64,000 nt of DNA. Origin: Chalara sp. BL73. Taxonomy: Eukaryota; Ascomycota; Leotiomycetes; Helotiales. Under the pieces are notes generated by a model. It worked only from the letters and a program-made list of their open reading frames with translations, ran no database searches and had not been told where the DNA came from. Of this stretch, positions 23,944 through 35,655 are shown piece by piece. The position numbers and the translations under genes were made by a program. The stretch spans positions 62,001-126,000 of the forward strand of contig CAKJVC010000066.1 of NCBI GenBank assembly GCA_918026815.1, written 5' to 3'. Position 1 is the first letter of the stretch. The number at the start of each line of letters is the position of its first letter.

Positions 23944-26900
23944 TTTTCCAAAGCGATTGTCTACCATCAATGGTTGTAAATAGTTAAGCGAAGCGAGGAC
24001 AGCAGGTGGGTGTTAGAGTCGTGGTGTACTAGATGATTTTTGAATCCCGAGAAATACAAACCAGCAGCAGAGGTTTTGTAGGAGTTGTTATGATTCGTCT
24101 AGGCAGGAGCCATGATTAGTGAGGTACATGAAGAAGGCTTCCAGATTAGTCGAATGTATGTCACTAGATATCTGGAAGTGATTGCAGAGGAAATGGTAAA
24201 TATCAAGGCTGAGCCAACTCGTAGCAAGCTGGAAAGAGCAGCTTACAACATGAATTCTCCAACAGAACAAACACCGTTAGGTAGGACGTAGACTTCGCCA
24301 CAGGTGGAAGGCGTAGGCACAGCACAAGCAGATCTTGCAAAAAAAAAAAAAACCAACAAAAAAAAAGATATAGGCAGTCACTTTCCAGATCAGAAAGTGA
24401 ACCTTTAGGCACGCGAGGTGTCGGTGGCTGATTTCGATGATACTTAGGTCAACCTCCAGCTTATTGAGCAGGATGCCAAGTCAAAGTACATTGACTACCT
24501 ATTATCTCAGGTATTCTATCCTAGGTACCTAGCATTCGATTCCAGAAGACCTTCGCCAGCGGACTCGGTGTGCTCTGTGCGGATAGGCCTCCGAAGCTAA
24601 GTTGAATGGTACCATTACCACCTTTATCCTTCCTTGTCTGTTGGGGTGTTGATTGATGATGCTTGTCGCCTCAAGTTTGTGCTTACCTGATCTTTCCGCT
24701 TCTGTCTGACAGTGACAGTGCTCACTCAGAACCTTCTTCAGTCCTTCGAATCACAGCCTGTCGACCGCTGTCACCTGCCTATGGTGCGTCTGCGGTGACT
24801 CTTAGACGAAATTGTTCGGATGGGTTGCACGGTTGGTAGCGAAATGATATCTGGTACCGCTGTCTATGCCACCGTTCGCTGAGGCCGATGCGTCGGGCAT
24901 ATTGAACGTGCTTTCTGTGATGAGTGGTGGCCAGCGTATAGGTATATATATACTACCGATATGATCTAAGACGTGCTAAACATTCATGTCAAACCAATCA
25001 TGCAATGAAGAGGCATTAGCTTTTTTCGGTCAAGGCAGTAGGCCGAATAACAGTCACCGAAAGGCCGCGAGCATTGGATTGAACAAACAGAGTGTGACAT
25101 CGGCTGAAAACAATGGAAAAGATACTCCAAAAAAGAATGATCTGTTTCAAACTAGTGACAATGTACAATGGCGGTGTCGGATAGTGCGCTGGGTGCATTG
25201 TTGGTCTGAGGCTTCTACCTGCAGCTGCTGCAGGTTGGTCTTGCAATTTGTCTCCCCAGCCACATGGGTGGCTGCTGGGGGACATTTGTTCGATTCTGGG
25301 GTAACATTTGCTAACACTTCTCTTTTATTTATGAGAGTGTGTATCTTACTGTAGCATCTGGACTCCGCAAAATAAATTTTTTTAAAAATAATAATAATAC
25401 ATTATTGGAAAGGAAAGGAAGGTTTGGCGATCTGCACGTCGGCTGGTTTGCATACTTTGGATCGACTTATGGGTGGTCGCAAGCTGTGTGATGGTGTTTA
25501 ACTACAGAGGGCAAATGCATGGCTACAGGGATGCAACGCCAAGGGGTTGGTTCATGCCCTGGCTTCCACACATTCTTTCTCACACACTCCGTTGAATTCT
25601 CTCTTCACCTTGTCCCCCCCTCAAGCTGCTACGGACAATGCCCTACAAGGCTTTGGCAATAATCCTTGGCCACCCTATCAGCTGTGATGTCCCTGCAGGA
25701 TCGTAAACTATCGATCATGCATTCTCGGTCGGCACTCAACATGCATCTGCACATCTGCCCACTCCGTATATAGATAGGAAACGCCCTCGAAGAGGCAAAC
25801 ACTGTGGAGACTTGCCATTGGAATGAACAGCACGGTAAGTGATCTTAGTTAGTCAGAACCGGGGGGATTGTTGTGGATGGGTCAGCCATGTTTTGCGTCC
25901 ATCGATTGGTGGCTGATTCGTGTCATTTACAGACCCTAAGATCACTCATCACATCTCCATCATTGGACACTCAGATTAAAATCTGCAGTCTAGTTTATAC
26001 ATAGTTGTATGGAATACGCCATTTAGAGTCCACGATCCTGCTTGGTATCGCAGAGCACCATATTCTTTAGTCACACCCGACTCCATTTCGGGCTCGGAGC
26101 ACTCTCCATGGCAACCCATTAGTTTTGCTCTGGAGTGAAAGATCCTAACCATTTTTACTCCGCACTTGTGTAACGTTATATCACTAATGAATGTCTGTCA
26201 CGATGGCAGAACTTACTGAATCGCTTGAAATCAGGACCAAATCAGAATGGATATCACAGTCAACGCCTTGTGACGCTGTAAAGTTCTCAGACTGCACATC
26301 GGATGAAGCCAATTGCGTCCGTTCAGCCTGCATGCTCAGGCTTGGATTTCGATCCAAGTGAGCGAATTACATCTCATTTTAATGTTACATTTAGTAGCAC
26401 AATCGAGCCAATCGAACACGTGTTGGCGATATTGTCAACCCCTCAGATCAACTCTCCTGTTCCACCAGAACGGGCACTGGCTCTTAGCTCTTGCATTCGC
26501 CCCACATCAAGAAGAATTTATACTGTAAAAAATGTAGCTATTAACGAGCTCCTGTCTCTGTTTTCAATCGGATTTCGATGTCTTCGAAGAATCTTGATAA
26601 AACAGAAGATGATGAATAAGTTTATAGCATGCTTCTTTTCGGCGTCTACACTTCAGATTTCAAATATTGTTCGATGCATAGCTTTAGCTATCTTCGAACC
26701 CACACTTATTGCTTTAGTGTTTGACAGAACAATTTCCTTTGCTGCTGAAGCGCGGTGAGATTCATCAAAGTATCCTAGGACCACCGTAAAAGCTTAGATC
26801 ATTTTCGAACGTTGAATTTGCGTATTGAGCTCTGTATACGATACGGAGGATATATGTCTTTTACTGGTTAGCTAGCAATATCACAAGGGTCAGGTTCGCA

Positions 26901-27337
26901 TGATTTTACCTGAGGTCTTTTGCTGATTCAAGCAAAATAATGAAGGAGCATCTAATATGTTGTAAAGTTTTGCATTGAACTTTGTAACGTCGCATAAAAT
27001 GGTCTGAATCTCGACTTCACAGGAACCAGAAATCAGGCTCATATTCAAATCAATATCACGAAACCATTTGCGGAGGTAGGAAAACCACGGTTGCTATGAC
27101 TGAAAAAAGAAATCCATCGATCCATGAGTACTCAGACACTTTTAGATAACCCCAACAACCCTAGGCTGCTATTCGTAAAATTGAAGACCAAACAAATAGT
27201 CCTGTGCTTTTGACGATTGAGGACTTGCTTTTCCATTTAGCCGTTGTACGCGATCGTCCAATTTCAATACTATTTGTCACTCTCCACTTAAATCCCCGTT
27301 TCCGGTGTGCGATTAGTTCTAAGAAACTTATTGGTTT
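23944..27337. other. Large intergenic region, no gene supported
   Basis: 3.4 kb upstream of the ABC transporter. It contains A-runs at 24339-24352 and 24358-24366, an AT-rich trinucleotide stretch near 25385-25400, and two hairpin-forming palindromes listed separately. A 151-codon ORF with an ATG at 26303 is the longest candidate, but it resembles no family I know. Confidence 0.5.
25217..25280. repeat. Two adjacent inverted repeats
   Basis: The first is a perfect 19-base palindrome, ACCTGCAGC-T-GCTGCAGGT, at 25217-25235. The second, at 25254-25280, pairs AGCCAC with GTGGCT inside CCCCAGC and GCTGGGG, so two alternative stems are possible. They could form paired hairpins in DNA or RNA. No transcript is evident. 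Confidence 0.6.
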
Positions 27338-30300
27338 CTAAGAAGGGCTACCTTTTGAGGGACGGAACGATAGATTGGCGCCTAAGCCCCCGGTGAAAGA
27401 TGCGGCTGTGTTTTGGCCAACAACTGGTGTTTGACCCATCTCAGGAGTCTCGTTCAAGCTGACGCCTCCGCTCGGAGGGCTATCGGATCGTTCTGGGCTT
27501 TCACTTCGCAGGCTGAAGATTGGTCTCTTGGATGGAGCGCTGCCTTGCGATGCATGAGAGGTTTGCCCTGTGACCTGAGATAGACCCTTGTGAGGTTGAA
27601 ATGCTGCTGCCAAAGACCGATTCTCGTTGCTAAAACTACTCGCAATAGCTTCTAAGGCGTTAAGAACACGACCGCCTCCTTGAACTGATCCCTGCGCGAA
27701 GCTTGCTGATTGGTGTTGGGAGCCATTGTATTGGTAGGCAATTTTTGGTGGTGAATATTGATTGACTTGGCCTTTGCGAGCCATATCTTGAAGATAAGGG
27801 TTTTGAGGCTGTTGTAAATATCCTTTGCTCGGAGCCCGTGGCCGACTGTTTCGATCGAAGGTCCGACTTCTATCTGGTCGTTCTGGTAGTTGGATCTGCT
27901 GCTGAGGATTTTTCGGTGCATTCAGGTACGGCTGAGGAGTCGAAACCACGCTTTGAAAATCACGGGCGGATTTTGAAGGTGATATGGATCTACCTCTAGA
28001 TTGTGTATTGGAGATGTATGGTCCAGTATCGGGTATGTCGGTATGTGGAATAAACCTAGGCCTAGCTGAATACTCTGGAGGGTGAGCCTCTTGGCGTGAA
28101 ATTCTCTCAGGACTGCTCTTCCAACTGCTCCTAGAAGAAGGTCTCTGGAAAGGCCGAACCTGTGGGAAACCTCGGTTGGTATTTGTAAGGTTACTGGGGC
28201 TTGAGTTGCGTGGGAAATCTTGGACGAGGTTCTGGGAACTGTGGTTGCTCGCTACTCCTCCTGATGCCAAAGATGCTGCGCTCGGAGTGCGGCTCAACTT
28301 TCCAGGCTCTAAGATCGATTGTCTGGCTTCCGTGTGTAATGGAGTAAGTTGTGGGAGCATAAAATTTCCAGGAATCTGGAAACTCGGGGCATTGGCATTC
28401 AACACTGGCATGTGCTCAAAGTGACGGGTGTTTGAAAAGTCTATATTGACAAAGTTTGATCCTGGCGCAGCCCTATAGTGATTAAGATATTGAAAGCTTT
28501 CGGCACTGGCATTAAGCGGCGAGTAGTGTTTGACAGGAGAATTGGGTCTTGAGTGATCAGTGACAACATGCTGGAAGCTGGGGGCGTCTGGTCTCATGCC
28601 ACTGGCGGAAGATGTGCTGAACCTCAACTTCTGAAACTCAGTACTAACGGGGTTGAAATGGATGGGACTCCCAATTCTTGAGCTCGATATTGTAGAAGAT
28701 TCGGCTCTTTGAGATGTAGGGTTGAATTGAGGGAATCCAGTCATTGCAGAATCGGACTGTCTACTAGGACTCGTGACCATAGGCTTTGGCGATGAGTTTT
28801 GGTTTTGCTGCTGATATATCCTTTCTTCATATACATGTGGTGGCACAGCTGAGAACTTCTTGACTGGAGACTTGCGACTTCGGCGACGGTTCGGTAAAAT
28901 TCTGGGAACTGTGATTTCGACACATGCTCCGTCAATGGGATCTTGTCGGGTACGGGTGGAGAAATATAACTCGTCATCATTGGAATCGAAACTTCTGGCT
29001 GCATCAAATGCCCCTCGGTTGCCTGGTAGAGTCGGTGTTACGCATATCAAAAATGCCAGAGATAGGTCTACTTACGTCTTAACTGTTCAAGTCGCTCCGC
29101 CGAAATTGGACTTTCATGGTTGTCATCTCGGATGTTTGGCAAGCTCGAGACTTGGGAAGCCTTTTGATATTGGGTTGAGGCAATGGTATCATCGACGAAA
29201 GTGCCTGCGTCGCTTTGCGCACCATTAGGTGAATATTTGGGAATTGCAGGATAATTGTCGAAGTCCTCCACCATGAACGGGATATGATCTAGAGGAAAGG
29301 CTTCCCAAAATTTAGGATCGCCTCCCACTCTCTGATACCTTGCCCAAGTCTGATCTGGGTCTGAGCTGGTCGGTGGTATATAGGGAACATATATCTTTTG
29401 AGCTGTCTTATAGCCTGGATATGGGACAGCACCCGGCTTAACATTAAGGACAGAGGAATCTAGCATGATTGTAACCGATTTATCTAATAGGTGCTTAGAA
29501 TTGTTTGAATTTTTGATGCTGAGGACTGCTGTGTCACTAGCTTTCTGGAGCTGAGGCCCAATTGTATGGCTGCTGAAAATATGTCGTGTTGAATTTGGCT
29601 TTGCAGGAGTAAGTTCAGCTTCGAGTGTTTCTCCACGTACTCCGTAAGATTCAGCGCCTTGGTAAGGCGCATTGGTAGATACAGAAGGTATTGGTTCGCG
29701 AGCTCTCGCTGCTTGCTTATTCTTGTGGTCTTTCTCTGCTAGCTTACGAGCCTCAAAGGCAGCAGCACTGTCCTTTATCATCGCCTCAAATTTGGCCGAG
29801 CTGTTTGCTTCAGTGAAGTAGTCCTCTGCCATGAGCGGGTGATCGGTTCCCTTATGGTCGAAGTATTGACCCGGAGCAAGGCTGTTGCGAAGTCGAAGAT
29901 TCATCGGTGCATCCTCTTTCGTAAAGCCCAAGGTATGAACCTTAAAGATGGGCTTCTGCCGATTTCGGTCTCCCATTTGCAGCATAGACCTGTATACCTC
30001 CCAGTAGAACTCCATCTCGCTCTCACGGCAGTCCCACTTCATGAAGTAGAAACCCTTCAGAGGTCCAGTCTTTTGTCGATAATCCATAGGTGTACCCTTC
30101 AAAGGGGGATACGAATCTGTTTCCCCATCGCAGCCTACTCGAATCTTGATAGATTGCACAACTAAAATATCTTTATGATCATAATGTTCGGTCCACTTAT
30201 CGACGAATATCTGAATCCAGGATACGAGCCAGGCAAGGTCGACGTGCTTCGTGAGAATCAGGCTGAAGACGGCTGTGCTACTTCCGCTAGCTTCATAAAG

Positions 30301-30783
30301 TACGATATCGACAGGGCGAGGAGACAACTTAAGGTTCATGAGCATGCCTCCAGTTTCTCCAGTCATAAGCTCGATAGCTTGTTGATAAGAGATCTCGGCA
30401 ACCATCTCGCCTTTGGGATGAAGGACGCTCGGCAGCTTCGATACAGGGGATGGCTTGAGAGAATTTACCATTTGTTGGCGTCGGTAAGCAGCCGGGTTTT
30501 CGTACTTCAAGACCTCATTCACTCTGTGGGCAGTGCCTTGCACCTGTCGGTTGATTTCCTGTTGTTCGGGGTTGTTATATCGCTGGTCTCGAAGCATGCA
30601 TGTTGGGGAGAGTGGAGAGAAGTTTCTTGTAGTTCGGAAGGGAAGTGGGAGACCTGGCGGCCTGCGGGGAGCAGGTCGTTGCTGGTCAGGACTGGCCATT
30701 TTTACTGATTCTATATATGTTTGAGTTTGATTTCGAGGTGCTTGTGGGGTTGCAACTGGTGGCTGCGACTCTGGTTGCGACAT
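27338..30783 (-). CDS. Large uncharacterised low-complexity protein
   Basis: Two exons, 30783-29076 and 29022-27338, joined by a 53-nt GT-AG intron, encode 1130 aa. Without splicing this would look like two genes; the junction gives a smooth LRRNRGAFDAARSF. Residues of roughly 130-320 look folded, with alternating hydrophobic strands and conserved-looking Trp/Tyr (WLVSWIQIFVDKW; GFYFMKWDCRESEMEFYWEVY). The rest, especially the last 560 residues, is Ser/Pro/Gln-rich and probably disordered (many SPxR and SRP motifs that could be phosphorylated). I do not recognise the family. The start is uncertain: in-frame ATGs also occur at 30939 and 30699. It has no signal peptide or membrane segment that I can see. 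Confidence 0.75.
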
Positions 30784-33493
30784 GGCTGATGGTGTAAATT
30801 GATTACTTTGCGAGGCTGAGGTTGTGGTTTGCAAAGTATGTTGACCAAGGGTCCTCACCTGATCGGTGTTTATATCTGAAATCAAAACCCGCTCTCCTCG
30901 CTTATGACTTAGATGGAAACAAAGTCTCGGTCTTTCCATTGTGCGTTTCAGTTTTAAACTCTCGTTTAGATGTGTCTCACAGCGCCTCAACGTTACTCGT
31001 TGTTTTGTGCCTCCATTCCGATTTCTGTGAGCTTTTGAACTTTACGAAAAAGAAAGCCTCAGAGCGAAGCGAGGTATTCCAAGGTGACAAAGTGTTGGTG
31101 TAGGCAATAGCGTTCTGTGAGTAGAGATAGCAATATCTGGTTTCTACAGCGATAACGTTTTTTGGGCCTAGAGAGCTTAGCTTCGGGGATTCCTATTGTT
31201 TCCTAGCATGACTCAGATAACAGGCACATTCAGGGCTGATTCAACATAAACTCCTTATTATTGGGGTTCTGAGCTCGGCTTGTGATTGAACTTCGGAAAC
31301 TTGAGCAGACAAAGTAAGTGCCTCTGAAAGTTATTCAGCAATATTTGGCATGGGACGGTGCTGCGTAGTCAGGTGCTGTAGATGAATAGTATAAGAGCAA
31401 ATCAGCTAACTTTATTTTCTATATTCTTTCTACCCCTGATTCCATACACAATGAATGAAAAGGCACATTATACCTCGGCGAGTACTCTAATTCGGGTCAT
31501 GGACATGGCAAAAGCGTGTCTATAGATGGCATAGATGCGTACATCATATTACCCGTGGTCCAGAAGGACCACTCACCGTTGTAGGATCACAATATGTCTA
31601 GAATAATAAAATCAATGAAACTTTGGGCAAATTACTATTTGCTTGTATTGATTTATCTTGGGAACTCCATATATTGCGGTTATCTATCATTATCTGGGTA
31701 CTGAGCTGGGTAGTATTATACCTATTCACATAATACACATCAATCAGGAGCATTCATAGCTCAAACAGAACTGTTCCTCGAAGGCCGTAGCTGATGGGAG
31801 AGGTGTGGTCAGGCGAAAAGTGGGATCTCGCTTAAGCCCCTTTCGTTTCTTTATCCTCCACCCGAAGCTGTCGATCCTCCAACATTCTTAAGAAGAAATG
31901 GGGGTTTGGCTATATTATGCTTCACGAAATGGCAAGATACATATCGCAAAAGATTGTAAGACCTGCGGCAGAGATAGGATATCACATAGGCGTGATTTAC
32001 ATTTTGGGTAAGACTTGGAACTAGATCCCATATGCATTAGACTCTGAATGAAATGCGTGATATCAATGTTGTCTTGAGAAAAATAATCATCACAAATCAT
32101 AAATAAACTCATTTACTTGAGTTTAGGCCTAAATTTTTGGTCCAAAGCGAAAGGGTCCCAAGGAGGGTCAATAACTTGGCTAATGAGGCTGGCATCAGAG
32201 GCAAGAGGAGGATCTGACAAAGTACTGTAGGTCCCTTCAACTATCATATTCACTATAGCTGTCTATAGATAGTGTACAATAATTAGGCGAGAATATATCT
32301 ATTCGTGGTATCATATTCCTGAGTCGTCTAAAAGTCCATAGCTCATATACGGATTATGGCCTCTTGAAGTTCAAAAGAGCTCGTAGAGATGGGCTCTATG
32401 GTCGCAGAAATCACCTAAAGCTTGCTCACCATCTGGAAATTCAGCCGAGGTCAGCGTCGGCGCCATCTATTAAACTATATAAACCAAACTAAAACCGAAT
32501 AGGTCCACGGATTATCTCTAGATTTATCACTTCGCACGATAAATTAACTGGTCTTACAGGTGGCACCAGGACCAATTAACTTGGTGCTTTCTGTTTTATT
32601 ATCAAGCGGTTAATATGAAGGAGGAGATATATATATTCATGCCTTAGATATCTGTTTTAGTTGCTTATGGATGCTTGGATGTTGTTGATATGCGCTATTA
32701 CTCAATGACCCGGTATAGGTACGTAATATACTGGGTATAGTTGGAGGAAAGTTTGTAGACCCTTCCCTTTGTCTTTGCGCCTGTTGCATAGCGAATTCTT
32801 TAATTCATCTCAACAGAAGATTCTATAATATATCGACTTTCATGAATCAAGTGACCAAGTGTCACGCTCCTCAATGATGCTCATTGGTTCGCTTACCAGT
32901 TCGCCAATATGGGTCACGTGATCATGGTTTTACTTATGAGGGATGCCACACCCACAGCTACACCTTTCCTCCTTAGTTTAGTATTCTCGTAATTGAAGCA
33001 CCTATTCAGCGCCCTTACAGGCCATAGGATCGTGATCGTGACACCAAGGAGAGGGGGCTATATGAGCATACCAGACTTATAAACATTAAAGGAACTTAAA
33101 GAGAGACCGAGGCAAGTGCATCAGGTTTAGGTAGACTACTTCAGCTAACTCTAATGAAGCCAATAGCTCTGCCTTAAAATAGTGCGGGTTATTGTCCACA
33201 TGCATTATATAGATCATATACCACGTACTAGCTAATGGCTAAGACCTTTCTGTCTCCACCGGCTAGAGATTATGGAATAAATCTGAAATTCTGGGGGAGG
33301 AAGCAGAGATAATAATTGACCATGAGAACTTCAGACCTGTGGGACTCGCAATTCTCCGGATATCCTGGTACAAATGAGTTGGTGGAAGCATGCATTATGG
33401 CTCAGGATAGTATAGTCTATATTTCGAGTGCTGAACTTTGGTCTATAACTCAGCTCTCTAAAGAATATACATCATAGAAGAGACAGAAGATGA
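30784..33493. other. Large AT-rich intergenic region, no gene seen
   Basis: 2.7 kb upstream of the uncharacterised gene and downstream of TRS65. It is AT-rich and rich in TA/AT steps, with no ORF above about 65 codons apart from one that overlaps the first gene's 5' end in antisense. It may be decayed repeat sequence, but no element ends are visible. Confidence 0.5.
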
Positions 33494-35341
33494 TCAGGGA
33501 GATGAGACCAGTATAGTAGGCAGGTCTTTAATATCCACATGCTCCTGCGTCCCCATATCCACGACTCTTACGGCATCTACTTCCACAATTCCGACTTTCA
33601 GTGGCATGAATTTGAGCTCTACCTCATAGCATGCGGACGGTGCCAATGGCCCAACTCTAATATCACTACTCATGCAAATAATTTCCGTAGAATCGACAGC
33701 GGAATTTCTCTGCATTGCATAGACAATGTTCTCGTCAACAACCGCATCTGCAACTTTATGTTCCTTGCGGGTGCCAGCGTAGTTTCTGGAAGGAGGTCGA
33801 GTCACGCGCGCTTCAATCCGTCGCCGTTTTGGAATTACCATGACGGCTAGCTTCCGGGGACGGTCTGAGCGATTAACGATAAAAGCGGACCAGGAGAAGG
33901 GAATGCCTAGATAAATAGACGAATCTGAATTTGGCCCCGTAAAAGTAACAGTCACGCCAAAATCCGGAACAGATGGATTTCGCGATTGTCTTGTTGTTAT
34001 ATCCATCGAAGGAAGCGAGTCGGGCTTAGTGAAAGCTAAAGACGCAACGGTAGGTACGTTGTCGAGTGTTGAACCGATAGACAGCTGAGATGGTCGGTGA
34101 GGCCGTTGAATTGGCTGCATCGCATTCCCAAAACCTGGATTTAGAGGAGGTGTAAAGTCGATGGCTGTGGTCCATTGCATATTGATTTGAGGCTCGCAAG
34201 TGGCAGATAGATTTGCTGTGGCATGGATTGAGATATCCAGTGCTCTGACCAGTGACTTATTTGTGACGTCTAGGTCGTCCGGCTCTAACTTATATAAGAA
34301 TGTTATGTCATCGTGGGGAACGCATTTAATAGGAAGGGTCAATCCCAGGGTACTATTCAGATCCGCCACACTTCCCCCGATCATGGTCAAGTGGACTTTT
34401 TGCAGAGTCATCTCACAATTGGAAAAGGGGGTAATATCCACATCTAGAGAGGCTATCACAAATGAGTTGCTGGGAGTGTTGTTTGGCCTTGTGTATCGCA
34501 CCCGTGCATTAATAGCTGGGTAACATCTTATTGTTTGTCGCGATATGTTTTTGAGTGGCCGCATTAGATCCCTGCCAACCTGAGTCGCTGGTGCAACTCG
34601 TGACACCCGAAGAGCTGAAAGCCTAGGTATTACGCCTTCAAGAGCTGGGTCATTCTTGAAAGGTTCGAGAAGGTTGATGCCCGAAGGGATCTGACTAGGA
34701 AGATATTCCTCCCTGAGGCTTTCGGGATGGGTCTGCTCAACAGGCTTAAGGCTGGCAGTAGCTGAGAATATGATAGACGGGTTCTGTAGACGCATACGAG
34801 GACGACCAAGAAACGCCGAAAGTCTCCATATAACGAGTATGTGCTCCTTACCCGCATGCTGCTCTGACTCTCCCGGGCCTTGCACAATGATCAACGGATC
34901 TTCGCTGTCTTGTATAGAGCCGGTATATATAACCTCTTGACTAGGTGGTGCCTGAACTTCTGGGCTTCCTGTAGGAAGATTGACCACTTGTGCTTCAACG
35001 GTGATAACTAGCCGTCCGAGGTATGATCGAAGGGTTCTTTCATCAAAGTAGGGTGTTTGTAACACAACAAAGACGTTAATAGTTTCATCTAGGATCTAGG
35101 AATGAGTAAGATACAAGAGCTTCACCGGCAAATATCAATACTTACCAAAAAATAAAGCATGCCGTTGAGGAATAGCAGCTAGAGGTGAGTCATTCCCTTC
35201 ATCAAGGCGTTCCACAGAACCGCTCAAGGCATTTTCGATGTTCAGATCACTTGCCAAAGGTATTATCGTATCCAGAATAGAGCTGTCTACGAACTCAATG
35301 CTACCGCGGGACCGCAATTCGCTTCCATCTTGTTCGGCCAT
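33494..35341 (-). CDS. TRS65: TRAPPII complex subunit Trs65
   Basis: Exons 35341-35146 and 35088-33494, with a 57-nt intron, encode 596 aa, close to yeast Trs65 (560 aa). The acceptor has two nearby AGs; only the second gives the smooth junction LFFDETINVFVVLQTPYFDE. The protein is made of beta-rich segments and ends with the family's C-terminal signature (FMPLKVGIVEVDAVRVVD, then HVDIKDLPTILVSS). A Ser/Pro-rich linker lies around residues 380-430. Trs65 belongs to TRAPPII, the Golgi tethering factor and GEF for Ypt31/32, where it stabilises the assembled complex. The gene is divergent from PRP40 with 314 bp between start codons. The ATG is the first in the exon's frame. Confidence 0.88.
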
Positions 35342-35655
35342 CAAGTTTGTCAAGCAAGATGTGGCACAGTTATATTGGAAGATGATCGCAGCTTGAGATT
35401 TTCTGATAGATGATAGCTTTGCTTAGCTCTTGAATAACATCTCAGTAGAATTCGCTTTTTCTCTTGTGCAAGGCTGAAGTTCAAAGTTGATGTCCCCTAG
35501 GCAATTTGGAGCTAGTGTGATTCATACTTGGCAGGTCTTGGCACAAGAGCCTCAAAGTTCTGGATATTTTCATCCCAATATTTTCTTATTACATCCCATT
35601 CCCATCTTCAGCATTTCTGCAGTAGGACATCGGATATCATCCAGATCATCACAGG
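35342..35655. promoter_or_regulatory. Divergent promoter region of TRS65 and PRP40
   Basis: 314 bp between two divergent start codons, so both promoters and 5' UTRs lie here. No specific motif identified. Confidence 0.55.

Noticed and set aside
24339..24366. A-runs as a retroelement poly-A tail
   Set aside because: There is no upstream reverse transcriptase or target-site duplication; simple A-runs are common.
24986..25354. 122-codon ORF upstream of the ABC gene
   Set aside because: It spans the two palindromes and has no domain or splice continuation.
26303..26758. 151-codon ORF with an ATG in the large intergenic region
   Set aside because: No recognisable motif, no splice partner and ordinary intergenic composition. 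It could be a small unknown gene, but I cannot support it.
29023..29075. Gene boundary between two long minus-strand frames
   Set aside because: Good GT-AG sites and matching phase show this is a 53-nt intron within one gene.
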